NCBI RefSeq assembly: GCF_044797955.1
Contig: NZ_CP085211.1
Span: 806,001-870,000 of the forward strand
DNA length: 64,000 bases
Source of the DNA: Idiomarina seosinensis_A
Lineage (GTDB): Bacteria; Pseudomonadota; Gammaproteobacteria; Enterobacterales; Alteromonadaceae
Reading direction: 5' to 3'
The notes beneath the pieces were generated by a model that saw nothing but the letters and a program-made list of their open reading frames with translations, searched no databases and had not been told where the DNA came from. Numbering within the stretch: the stretch's first letter is position 1; every line of letters begins with the position of its first letter. Shown piece by piece: positions 45,201-53,009 of this stretch. A program made the translations under genes and the position numbers.

Positions 45201-46174
45201 GCCGACACCATTAACGAGTCGGGCACGGGTAGCGTATGCTCTGGGTTTATATAGGCTTCTTTATCTGCCGGTGTTTCCAGCACCTTGATACCGTCCAAAG
45301 TACCTGCCAGCAAGTGGCCATTGTCGACATAGGCAAGGCGCTTAATAGCTTCTGTGCCGTTTAGCCGGTCAGCCAGGCGCAGGTTTTCATCCAGCATAAA
45401 AATGCCGCTGTCGTGGGCAAACCAAATCTTATCATTGCGGCTGACAATATGATTAAAACCGACGGCCGGCAAAGGATCAGTGATTGGGTTGTCGATAGTT
45501 ACTTTAAAAACATCATAACTGTCGCCATCCCAGACATAAATCGAACCATCCTGCTGCTCCAGCCATAGCCAGTCACCGGCGCGCTGAATTCTGTTGATCT
45601 GAGTTAGCGGCAAGCCATTGTAATTAAGGCTGATCTGACTGACTTGATAGGGGTTATCGGCCTGTTCTGACACTTTCCACAACAAACCATCGCTGAGAAG
45701 CAAAAGCTGTTGAGAAAAGTTTTCGGCGATTTGCCGGACCACTGCGTCGGGATAGCGGTCATTAAACGAAGACAACCGAAAAAAACGTTGCGCGGGGTAA
45801 TCGTAATAGGCAATGCCTGCGGTAGTGGATACCCATAACTGTTGGCCGCTAAACCACAAATCGATAATATGATTACTGGGTAAATAGCGCTCGCCGCCGC
45901 CACTTAAAAAGTGCTCAAATTGTAAGCCATCAAAACGTTGCAGACCGTTGCGGGTTGCTATCCATAAAAAGCCGTGCGGATCCTGAACCAGGTCGGTTAT
46001 GGTATGACTGGTCATGCCCTCGCTGATGCCCCAATGTTGGGACTTTGCCAGCGCCTGCGGTGTTGAAGCCATCGCTGAACCGGGCGTCATCGCTGCCAAA
46101 CCTAACCAGAGGCCAGCGCATAAAGCTTGAACTAATCTGACTAACAAGATGGATTCCTGCTGGATAACTATCAA
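42242..46174 (-). CDS. Two-component-propeller sensor with PAS, GGDEF and EAL domains
   Basis: 1310-residue cyclic-di-GMP protein. Signal sequence (about 1-36), then a periplasmic sensor made of two-component-type beta-propeller repeats (motifs like HGFLWIATRNGLQRFDG) to about 490 and a Y_Y_Y domain (about 520-590; YRYRLLDL...LPAADYTLQVQGS). A membrane helix (about 600-620) is followed by two PAS domains (about 640-760 and 770-880), a GGDEF domain (YRLGGDEFGLL near residue 958, with the inhibitory-site RxxD as RRQD five residues earlier) and an EAL domain (GIEALARIR near 1085, NLSARQF, DDFGTGYSSLAYLKRFP, EGVET). Both catalytic motifs look intact, so it could make or break cyclic-di-GMP. The ligand is unknown. 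Confidence 0.93.
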   Translation of the reverse strand: MIVIQQESILLVRLVQALCAGLWLGLAAMTPGSAMASTPQALAKSQHWGISEGMTSHTITDLVQDPHGFLWIATRNGLQRFDGLQFEHFLSGGGERYLPSNHIIDLWFSGQQLWVSTTAGIAYYDYPAQRFFRLSSFNDRYPDAVVRQIAENFSQQLLLLSDGLLWKVSEQADNPYQVSQISLNYNGLPLTQINRIQRAGDWLWLEQQDGSIYVWDGDSYDVFKVTIDNPITDPLPAVGFNHIVSRNDKIWFAHDSGIFMLDENLRLADRLNGTEAIKRLAYVDNGHLLAGTLDGIKVLETPADKEAYINPEHTLPVPDSLMVSAFAVDHLKRLWLGAENGGLYQLTTPQTQIDFDRLLDIQLASDLNNLTLPPALRNYRAATLGLDNDWWFITQAGLVKYQLHNRQITEVHPLPSSQPVFAEQMMLFAERLFISTERSGLFIYDILERDWETLSADDGFFQRPGLQLASRNDKLWIADQTEARAVNEFLQVTQQRSLIKRPDGHELKPLFVELSVEQQDVTIDFVSPLAPRPSQAQYRYRLLDLYPEWRYTTRPMQPIALKRLPAADYTLQVQGSADGYNWSLKHQQSITIPPPWYATTLAYSLYAAGLVFVGLLSGLFIYRVRRHRQQLVSQQYQLQQGLASSGVQLWDWQRQSNELYRHNIWSHCPQFPLDGYRSGVPDTVTNIHPQDIIRLREQLDQVLQGKADSFQCSYRLESNGQWLWLMDQGQVTEWDEAHNPLRIQGSLTDISAVISREERLNMLALSLTNISDGICIYDRFFRKREMNKAFTAITGYQREQVLAQPFTLQAYDNEYVDQIKRTLLREGSWQGEVSDIRADGSEFQMELTLDSVKNDNGELELIVASFSDITERRHTENELRRLSNTDSLTGLPNRSYFQVSHSNLVRKKVPHALLLFDLDDFKKINDSLGHEIGDELLCRIAERLTDIGRRQDTLYRLGGDEFGLLVEDTTDLNTISTLANQINKEIAHPYRVRQHEVVIGSSIGIVLYPHDASTSQELLQKADTAMYHAKQRSGDCYQFFSQSMNENAIQRLQIENEVRGAIREQRVDVFYQPKIEPGSQHIAGIEALARIRRKDGSIISPGDFIPLAEETGLIVPLSEQVLRQACRDMLRFLALPGTPRHVAINLSARQFLSSSLAFQIEQILLEEKLHPRHMEFEITEGMVMSDPERAITMLENLSDMGVQLALDDFGTGYSSLAYLKRFPIHTLKIDKAFVDDISNNDKDRNMVASIVAMAHNLGLKVVAEGVETQTQLEILKTLRCEFIQGFYFAKPMSADDLIRFIGQHQSLSPA

Positions 46175-46242
46175 TTAATAGCGTTTATAAGATGTTAATT
46201 AAACGTTAAGCTAACGAAATTGTCAGAGCTTGTAAAGCCTTT

Positions 46243-48999
46243 CTAGACCTTGTTCACGGCGGTCTGAAGTCGCATTAGAGCAGGTTGTTCAATTACTAAA
46301 CGATTAACATAAGTTAGCCATTCGTCCAGTTGCCAGTGGTCTAATGCCGAGGTTAACTGCTGCGCCCGGTTAAATTGAGTGTCGCCAAGCTGGATAGCAC
46401 CCCACAAACGCTGGCTGCGCACTCGCAAATTACGGTCTTTAACCTGTAACTGACTACGCATCAGTGACTTACTGTGAGTCCAGGCTTTTACTGTAAGAGC
46501 CTCCAGCTGCTCTACCGCCAGCACCATCACCTGTTGCAACTGCTCATGCAACTGCGCTTCATTTAGGGTTGGTGACTGCACAAACAGGATCACCCCGGGG
46601 ATGCGTTGCAGTGCAAAATACTGGCTGCCGGCCATGTAGCCTACTTGCCGGCGGGTGCGTAACTCATCAAAAACAAACTGATGGATCAACTGTTGCAGTA
46701 ACATCATTGCGACCTGGTCCCGGGTCGTATCGGAGGGGCCTTGATAGTATTGAATCACGGCTGCGTCCGGATGACTGTGCGCTTTTTGGCTAAGTTGATC
46801 GGTGCCGGCGCCCAGGCGCTTTATTCGATCGGGGGGTGTTGTCCGTAGTGCTTGCTGATCGTCGACATTGTCGGCAATTAGCTCTGCTAGTTGCTGTGCA
46901 TGTTGTTGTTGCCAGTCACCGTGCATCAGGGCTGTGACACGCAGTTGCTCAAATAAGCCGGCGACGATCTGGGTAAACTGAGTCTGCCTCAGCTCACTGC
47001 AGGCATCCGCCATCTCATGAAGACCAAAAAGCCCTTGTTGCAAGGCCAGGTTAAGCTCAGAAAATAACAAGTTAAGCGGCTGACTCTGATGTGCAGAACG
47101 CCAATTGTGTAACATTTGCTGCGATGTTGCCTGCCACCGTTGTCGCTCGAAACGCACTGTCCAGGCCTGCTTCATTAAATAACTGAGTAACGGCAGCTGG
47201 CCCGCTGATAATCCGGTAGTGTGCAGAGTGATACCCGCCTGGGTGGGGTAAATATTGAAGTGCAGCCCGGCCACCTCGGCATCGTACAAATCTTCATTAA
47301 GCGCATCGATCATCAGTTCGGACCAAATTCTTGCGCAGGCAAAATTCAGGGCGGATGAATTAACGGCCGGAGCCTGCAGGTTTAGATAGATATGCCCTTT
47401 GGGAACGCGGAATTGGGCATCCTGCAAATGCCACAGCTGCTGTTTATGGTCGTTAACAAGGCATTTGGGTACGGCAGAGTCAGACTGCGGCGTTGTTAAT
47501 GGATACGGTTGTAAATGTTCATCCAAAAACGGATTAGGTGCGGGTAGGGTAGCGTTGAAATTTTCTGCGCTTTGTTTTAATTGTTTCAGCTCGAGAGCAC
47601 GTAAGCTGCGTATGCTGTAGGGCGCGTCGTAAATCGGTGTTACCTGATCAGTATCAGCCGCCGCCGAAATCCAGGTAAGGCGGGCGCGTTCGGGCAGCAT
47701 CAGCGACAATAAGTCGGCAGCGCGCTGCTGGTTAAGGGCGTCCATCCTGAAGTCAGCGTAAATGACGTCTTCAACCGGATAGTGATGGGCATTTATTGCT
47801 AGTTGTGAAACCAGCTCACCGACCGGGGCCGGCTCCTGGTATTTAAAACTCAGTTCGGCGCTGATTTTGCGCTCGCGGTAGCGCCAGGCCTCTATGCCCT
47901 GTTGTTCAATCAGCCGGATATAGTTAAATACCCATTGCGCTACGCTCATTAACGCCTGTTCGCCCTGCTCGGTAAGCTGAATATTGATATTAAAGTCTTT
48001 AAAGTTACTGCCGCTAATACCGCCACCGGCGGATAGATTGTTAATCCAGCCTTGTTGACGCAGCTGACTGAATAGGCTGCCCGGCCCCTCGTAACCGAGA
48101 AGATGAGCGATAAAGCTGGTGGTTTTGTGTCGGTAATCATCATCAATAGGGGGTAGAGGTAATGTGATGATCAGCCGCCGCGCGGGTTTAACCGGCCTAA
48201 CCTGCAGGAAAACACCCAGCTGATGTTGCTGGTATAAAGGCTGCGTTACTGTTGTTGCTGATGCTGATGCTGATTCTGTTGCCTGACTGGCAGGCCGGAT
48301 GTCGCTGAAGCTCTGTTTAGCCAGCTGCTCTAGCTGGTCCAGAGATTGGGGGCCGGCAATCACCAGGCGTAATTTTTCGGCGACAAAATGGGTGGCAAAA
48401 AAGTGCTGTAGCTTGGCCGCCAGAGTACCGTACTGATCATCATTCAGAGTGTTGAGGTTGCCGACCGAAAATTGACTGAAGGGATGCTCGGGATTAGAGG
48501 TTGCCTTGTGTACCTGGTACAAGCGTCTTAACTCGTCTTTTTGTTTCAGCCGAAACTCAGACTCGATAGACTGACGTTCTTTAGCGATCATGCCCGGATC
48601 GAACAACGGGCGATGAAACATTGCGGCAAAATACTGCAATGCCTGCGCCAGCGAGTTAGCCTGGCAGTCAAAGTAAAAGTTAGAATATTCAGTGCCGGTC
48701 CAGGCATTTTGCTGACCGCCATAGGCATTAAGAAAATCACTAAAGGCTGATGGTGACGGGTAATCATGATTACCCAATAGCAGCATGTGCTCTAAAAAAT
48801 GAGCCAGGCCCTGAGTATGACGGGGATCGTGAAAGTGGCCGGCATTAACGGATAATGCCGCCCCCGCTTTCGGGCTATCCGGGCAATGTGCCAAAAGCAC
48901 AGATAGCCCATTAGCTAAAGTTAGCGCACGGTAATCCCTTTTATCTCGGGAACTACGGATAATAGAGACGACCTCGTCAGTGGTAGATGAGCTCGTCAT
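46243..48999 (-). CDS. M16 family zinc metalloprotease (protease III/insulinase-like)
   Basis: 918 residues with the inverted zinc motif HxxEH as HFLEH (residues 67-71) in the first M16 domain and a downstream Glu in the ERQSIESEF segment. Four M16-type domains in tandem fit insulysin and E. coli protease III (PtrA). Unlike PtrA, no clear N-terminal signal peptide is visible (it starts MTSSSTTDEVVSII), so a cytoplasmic location like insulysin is possible. RRQVGYMAGSQYF in the C-terminal half is the conserved peptide-binding segment (compare RxxxQLGY). It follows the sensor gene on the same strand with a 68-base gap; probably degrades short peptides. Confidence 0.9.
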   Translation of the reverse strand: MTSSSTTDEVVSIIRSSRDKRDYRALTLANGLSVLLAHCPDSPKAGAALSVNAGHFHDPRHTQGLAHFLEHMLLLGNHDYPSPSAFSDFLNAYGGQQNAWTGTEYSNFYFDCQANSLAQALQYFAAMFHRPLFDPGMIAKERQSIESEFRLKQKDELRRLYQVHKATSNPEHPFSQFSVGNLNTLNDDQYGTLAAKLQHFFATHFVAEKLRLVIAGPQSLDQLEQLAKQSFSDIRPASQATESASASATTVTQPLYQQHQLGVFLQVRPVKPARRLIITLPLPPIDDDYRHKTTSFIAHLLGYEGPGSLFSQLRQQGWINNLSAGGGISGSNFKDFNINIQLTEQGEQALMSVAQWVFNYIRLIEQQGIEAWRYRERKISAELSFKYQEPAPVGELVSQLAINAHHYPVEDVIYADFRMDALNQQRAADLLSLMLPERARLTWISAAADTDQVTPIYDAPYSIRSLRALELKQLKQSAENFNATLPAPNPFLDEHLQPYPLTTPQSDSAVPKCLVNDHKQQLWHLQDAQFRVPKGHIYLNLQAPAVNSSALNFACARIWSELMIDALNEDLYDAEVAGLHFNIYPTQAGITLHTTGLSAGQLPLLSYLMKQAWTVRFERQRWQATSQQMLHNWRSAHQSQPLNLLFSELNLALQQGLFGLHEMADACSELRQTQFTQIVAGLFEQLRVTALMHGDWQQQHAQQLAELIADNVDDQQALRTTPPDRIKRLGAGTDQLSQKAHSHPDAAVIQYYQGPSDTTRDQVAMMLLQQLIHQFVFDELRTRRQVGYMAGSQYFALQRIPGVILFVQSPTLNEAQLHEQLQQVMVLAVEQLEALTVKAWTHSKSLMRSQLQVKDRNLRVRSQRLWGAIQLGDTQFNRAQQLTSALDHWQLDEWLTYVNRLVIEQPALMRLQTAVNKV

Positions 49000-49013
49000 A
49001 AGACGCCTTAACG

Positions 49014-49376
49014 TTATGAATCCAGAGGGGTGTCAAAGTTGGTCGGTTCTTCAAAATCACCTGACATATCGGTTAATACACCCTGATTAAAGTTGAGGAT
49101 CAATTCTTTTCGGTAAACCTCACCCTTGTTGGGATTCATTTCGTATAAATAAACCCAGCGGTCATTATCAAAAGCATTTTGCGCCACGGGCTGGCCCAGA
49201 ACAAAAGCGACCTGCTCTTGCGTCATACCGACCCGCAATTTATCCACATCGCGCTGTTCAAGGTAATTACCCTGCGGAATATCGATACGATAAACCATGT
49301 CGTTAAGTGTGGCGCAGCCGCTTAAGCCGATGACCAGTGTCGCAACAATCGACACGTTTAAAAAACCTTGTTTCAT
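49014..49376 (-). CDS. bamE: Outer membrane assembly lipoprotein BamE
   Basis: Lipoprotein of the BAM complex that inserts outer-membrane proteins. Lipobox IGLSGC with Cys21. The SmpA/OmlA fold shows IPQGNYLEQRDVDKLRVGMTQ and QVAFVLGQP...DRWVYLYEMNPNKG. Length 120 from the ATG at 49376, which has AAGAAGG at good spacing on the minus strand; the longer frame to 49406 adds a non-lipoprotein-like start. It is next to recN, as in E. coli (recN-bamE order). Confidence 0.95.
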   Translation of the reverse strand: MKQGFLNVSIVATLVIGLSGCATLNDMVYRIDIPQGNYLEQRDVDKLRVGMTQEQVAFVLGQPVAQNAFDNDRWVYLYEMNPNKGEVYRKELILNFNQGVLTDMSGDFEEPTNFDTPLDS

Positions 49377-49452
49377 TAATGACCTTCTTGGATACGTGAG
49401 CTTCAATAATGCCGATGATAAACAATCACTGCGGCAGTTACCAGTAAAGCCC

Positions 49453-51117
49453 TTAGCCTGCTAACAATTCTTGCGCATTGGCCTTAGCCAGATCAGTAAC
49501 TTTGTCGCCTCCAAGTAACCGGGCTAATTCCGTAACGCGCTGCTTCTTGTTCAGTGCCGCGACCTGTGTTTCAGTTTGCTCATCCCGCGTGCGTTTGCTC
49601 ACTTGCAGCTGTTGATCCGCTTTGGCTGCCACCTGCGGCAGGTGGGTTACACAGATAATCTGACTGTGCTGCCCCAGCTCTTTTAACATAGAGCCCACCA
49701 CGGCCGCTGTCGGACCGCTTACGCCCACATCAACCTCATCAAACATCATTGTCGGGACGGTCTGCTGAGTTGCACTCATTACCTGTATGGCAAGGCTGAT
49801 TCGGGAGAGTTCCCCCCCGGAGGCCACTTTACTAATTGCCTGCAGAGGCTGGCCGGGGTTAGCGGTGACCTGAAACTCGACGTGGTCAGTGCCTTTACCT
49901 GTGGCTGGCGCACTATCATGGTGTTGTAAGGCAATTGCAAAGCGACCATGGGGCATATTGAGTTTTTGCATTGCCTGGGTAATTTTATCTTCCAGTTGCC
50001 TTGCTGCCTGTTGCCGGCTTGCGGATAATTTTTTAGCACATTGGCGATAGGCGGCACGCAGTTGCTGGCGCTGCTCTGCTAGCTGTTCATTTGCTGCATC
50101 GCCGTCATGCAGCTGTTGCAGTTGTTGTTTTAAATGCTGATGGTGCTGGTATAACTCAGCGGGCGCCAGCTGATGTTTTTTAGCCAGCTTCAGAGCCTGG
50201 CTCATACGCTGCTCTATTGTGTCCAGCTCGCTGCCATCCAGAATGATGGCTTCTTGATAGTGACGCAGTTCAAGGGCCGCCTCTTCGACATGCACCATTG
50301 CCTGTTGCAACAGATGATTAATCGGCTGCAGCTGGTTGTCCATTTCTGCGGCTTCCTGCAAACGCGACAACGCGCTTTGTACCAGACCGTTGGCATTGTT
50401 GTGTTCGCCGTCATAGAGAGCATTCAGTGCGAACAAGCTACTTTCTGACAACTGTCGGCTATTGGATAAGCGTTTGTGGTCGCCCTCAAGTTGCTCAAAT
50501 TCACCGTCCTGCAGGGCAAACTCATCCAGTTCCTGCACCTGATATTCCAGTAGCTGGCGTTGCGCTTCAAGGTCACTGCGTTGTTGTTGGTGCTGACGAT
50601 AGCGACGCTCGGTGCTGGCCCAGTCACGGTAGGTGGCGTACGTATCGTCCAGTAACTGCTGATGGCGGGCAAAACTGTCGAGCAACTGCAGCTGATGCTC
50701 TTCGCGAGTCAGCAGCTGGTGTTCATGCTGGCCATGGATATTGACTAATAAAGGCGCCAGTGCTTTTTGTTGTGATAACGGCACCGGGGAACCATTGATC
50801 CAGGCTTTAGAGCGGCCCTCTTTTGTGATCACCCGGCGCAGCACACATTCGTTATCGGCATCCAGCTCTTGCTGTTTGAGCCAACGATCTGCCGGGCTAT
50901 CATTAGCGATGAAAAATAAGGCGCTGATCTCCGCCTTATCGTAGCCAGGCCTCACCAGGCTGGCTTCTGCGCGACTGCCCAGACACAAACTGAGTGCGTC
51001 CAGAGCTATGGATTTGCCGGCGCCGGTTTCGCCGGTTATAGCCGTCATCCCCCGGCTGAATTCAATGTCCAGTGATTTAACGATAGCAAAATGACGAATA
51101 TGCAACTCGATTAACAT
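49453..51117 (-). CDS. recN: DNA repair protein RecN
   Basis: SMC-like ATPase used in double-strand break repair. Walker A GETGAGKSI (about residues 30-38), long central coiled coil (about 155-370), then the ABC signature region VASGGELSRISLAIQV and Walker B TMMFDEVDVGVSG. Length 554 matches E. coli. Upstream lies a LexA box with extra half-sites, so SOS induction is expected. It lies between nadK and bamE as in Enterobacteriaceae. Confidence 0.97.
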   Translation of the reverse strand: MLIELHIRHFAIVKSLDIEFSRGMTAITGETGAGKSIALDALSLCLGSRAEASLVRPGYDKAEISALFFIANDSPADRWLKQQELDADNECVLRRVITKEGRSKAWINGSPVPLSQQKALAPLLVNIHGQHEHQLLTREEHQLQLLDSFARHQQLLDDTYATYRDWASTERRYRQHQQQRSDLEAQRQLLEYQVQELDEFALQDGEFEQLEGDHKRLSNSRQLSESSLFALNALYDGEHNNANGLVQSALSRLQEAAEMDNQLQPINHLLQQAMVHVEEAALELRHYQEAIILDGSELDTIEQRMSQALKLAKKHQLAPAELYQHHQHLKQQLQQLHDGDAANEQLAEQRQQLRAAYRQCAKKLSASRQQAARQLEDKITQAMQKLNMPHGRFAIALQHHDSAPATGKGTDHVEFQVTANPGQPLQAISKVASGGELSRISLAIQVMSATQQTVPTMMFDEVDVGVSGPTAAVVGSMLKELGQHSQIICVTHLPQVAAKADQQLQVSKRTRDEQTETQVAALNKKQRVTELARLLGGDKVTDLAKANAQELLAG

Positions 51118-51131
51118 GGCGCCTCCATAAC

Positions 51132-51151
51132 TACTGTGTGTTTGTACAGTT
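51132..51151. promoter_or_regulatory. LexA (SOS) box of recN
   Basis: TACTGTGTGTTTGTACAGTT contains CTGT-N8-ACAG exactly (consensus TACTGTATATATATACAGTA). It lies 15 bases upstream of the recN ATG on the minus strand, so LexA bound here would block transcription. Confidence 0.85.
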
Positions 51152-51172
51152 TATACAGTAGTTATACAGTAG
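51151..51172. repeat. Tandem 11-bp repeat with LexA half-sites
   Basis: TTATACAGTAG occurs twice back to back (51151-51161 and 51162-51172). Read on the minus strand each unit gives CTACTGTATAA, a LexA half-site. With the full box next to it, this resembles the multiple LexA sites in front of E. coli recN. Confidence 0.75.
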
Positions 51173-51225
51173 TTTGCGCAAATTGCAAACAGTCCTGGCG
51201 GTTTTTTTGTCCGTCCCGGGGCGAA

Positions 51226-52110
51226 CTAAAACAGGCGGCTGCCCCAGCCCAGCTTATTACGCAATACATGGTAATAATTGTGGTCCAACGGATGAATCAT
51301 CGTCAGTGTTTGTTGATGTTTTTTGATGAAAATTTCGTCACCGGGGTGCACTGCCATGCGGACGTGGCCGTCACAGCTAATTTGTAACAGATCGTTATCA
51401 TAAGCTGCTCGCAAACGGATTTCCGAATGCGCGTCGATAACTATCGGCCGGCTGCTTAATGTATGTGGAAACATGGGCACCAGTGTTATCGCATCCAGGT
51501 TTGGATGCAAGATCGGTCCGCCGCCGGATAAGGAATAAGCGGTCGAGCCTGTTGGTGTCGCAACAATCAGCCCGTCAGAGCGCTGACTAAAGACAAAATG
51601 GTCGTCAACATAGACTTCAAATTCAATCATATGGGCGACTTTGTCGGAGTGCAGGACAGCCTCATTGATGGCTGAGCCCTGGCCAGCGACCGAGCCATTA
51701 CTGCGCACTTCGGTATTCAGCAAAAAGCGCTCCTGAATAGTGTAATCGCCTTGTAATACCGCCAATAAAGGGGTCATTACTTCATCGGGGTCGAGATCCG
51801 TTAAAAAGCCCAGATTACCGCGGTTAACGCCAATCACGCCAATATCGTATTCACACAAGGTGCGGGCTGCTCCCAGCATGTTACCATCACCACCAACGAC
51901 CACCGCTAAGTCTGCCCAGTCACCAATCTCACTGAGCTGTAGGGTCCTGGCCTTGTGGCCCTGGCCAATTTGTTCTGCACAGCGCTGTTCGATAGTGACC
52001 TCATAGTCGCGCTCGGTCAGGGCTTTTAATAAGGTTTCTACGGTCAGGCGGGTACCCGGATCATCGGCTTTACCCAGCAAGGATATTTTTTTAAAAGGTT
52101 CTCGTGACAT
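51226..52110 (-). CDS. nadK: NAD kinase
   Basis: Phosphorylates NAD to NADP with ATP. The conserved GGDGNMLGAAR loop (about residues 72-82), NRGNLGFLTDL, the NEAVLHS segment and GSTAYSLSGGGPI are present. Length 294 is close to E. coli. Divergent from grpE with a 146-base gap, the classical grpE/nadK-recN arrangement. Confidence 0.98.
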   Translation of the reverse strand: MSREPFKKISLLGKADDPGTRLTVETLLKALTERDYEVTIEQRCAEQIGQGHKARTLQLSEIGDWADLAVVVGGDGNMLGAARTLCEYDIGVIGVNRGNLGFLTDLDPDEVMTPLLAVLQGDYTIQERFLLNTEVRSNGSVAGQGSAINEAVLHSDKVAHMIEFEVYVDDHFVFSQRSDGLIVATPTGSTAYSLSGGGPILHPNLDAITLVPMFPHTLSSRPIVIDAHSEIRLRAAYDNDLLQISCDGHVRMAVHPGDEIFIKKHQQTLTMIHPLDHNYYHVLRNKLGWGSRLF

Positions 52111-52182
52111 AAATTCGGCCTCTGCTGCAATGCCTGAATACGCTACGCTGAGTGGCTTTTTTTATCAAGTCAGAAGCAGCCA

Positions 52183-52211
52183 CTTGAATCTTATTCTGAC
52201 TGTCCCCATCT
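52183..52211 (+). promoter_or_regulatory. Sigma-32 heat-shock promoter of grpE
   Basis: CTTGAA (52183-52188), 15-base spacer, CCCCATCT (52204-52211). A near-consensus sigma-32 promoter 45 bases before the grpE ATG. Confidence 0.85.
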
Positions 52212-52256
52212 GTGCAGTAAGTTTTCGCACAATTAACTTGCTAGAGAGTAGTCCTT

Positions 52257-52880
52257 ATGACCGATAAACAAGCCGAACAATATCAACAGCAGGCCGAACA
52301 AGCGGCACAACAACGAGCCGAAGAAGAGGCAGAGCAAACCCTGGCCAGTGATGAACAACCTGAAACACAGAACCAGACAGCCGCGGCAGCCGACAACGAA
52401 CTGGACCGTATTGCAGAACTGGAACTGGCTTTAAGCAAGGCCGAAGCGCGTGCTAACGAGCAGCAGGAAAGTGTTGTCCGGACACAGGCTGAAATGGAAA
52501 ACGTGCGTCGCCGCAGCAGCCTGGATGTGGAAAAAGCCCGCAAGTTTGCGCTGGAAAAGTTTGCCACTGAATTGCTGACCACGGTTGATAACCTGGAGCG
52601 TGCTCTGCAAGCAGCAGAGGGCCAGCAAAATGTTGACCAAAGTTTTCTTGAAGGGGTAGAGCTGACCTATAAAAGCCTGACCTCGACCCTACAGAAATTT
52701 GGCGTTACTGCGGTCGGTGAAGAAGGCGAAGTGTTTAACCCGGACAAGCATCAGGCGATGTCAATGCAGGAGTCAGAACAGCACGATCACAATACCTTAA
52801 TTGCGGTGATGCAAAAAGGTTATGAACTGAATGGCCGGTTGTTGCGTCCCGCAATGGTTATGGTTGCCCGTAACAGCTAA
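52257..52880 (+). CDS. grpE: Nucleotide exchange factor GrpE
   Basis: Cochaperone that releases ADP from DnaK. Length 207. An acidic, Gln/Ala-rich N-terminal tail precedes the long dimeric helix (about residues 50-110; AEMENVRRRSSLDVEKARKF) and the C-terminal beta domain (FGVTAVGEEGEVFNPDKHQAMSMQ). Single gene behind its own heat-shock promoter; dnaK lies 4.1 kb downstream behind another. GAGAG lies before the ATG. Confidence 0.97.
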   Translation: MTDKQAEQYQQQAEQAAQQRAEEEAEQTLASDEQPETQNQTAAAADNELDRIAELELALSKAEARANEQQESVVRTQAEMENVRRRSSLDVEKARKFALEKFATELLTTVDNLERALQAAEGQQNVDQSFLEGVELTYKSLTSTLQKFGVTAVGEEGEVFNPDKHQAMSMQESEQHDHNTLIAVMQKGYELNGRLLRPAMVMVARNS

Positions 52881-53009
52881 TTTCAGTCACTAAAATTAAG
52901 CGCGCTAGAGAAATGTTAAAACAGAGTTAATTTTTTCTTATTTTGTGTTAAATTTAAGTTACGCCCGATTGGGAAGGGGCGCTTAAAAAACAAAAAATGG
53001 GGAAAACTA

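Noticed and set aside
42242..46174. Sensor protein as a hybrid histidine kinase
   Set aside because: The propeller and Y_Y_Y domains suggested it, but no HisKA/HATPase domain is present; the output is GGDEF-EAL.
46243..48999. M16 protease as a pqqF/peptide-maturation enzyme
   Set aside because: No pqqA-E or precursor-peptide gene is nearby and the size fits protease III/insulysin.
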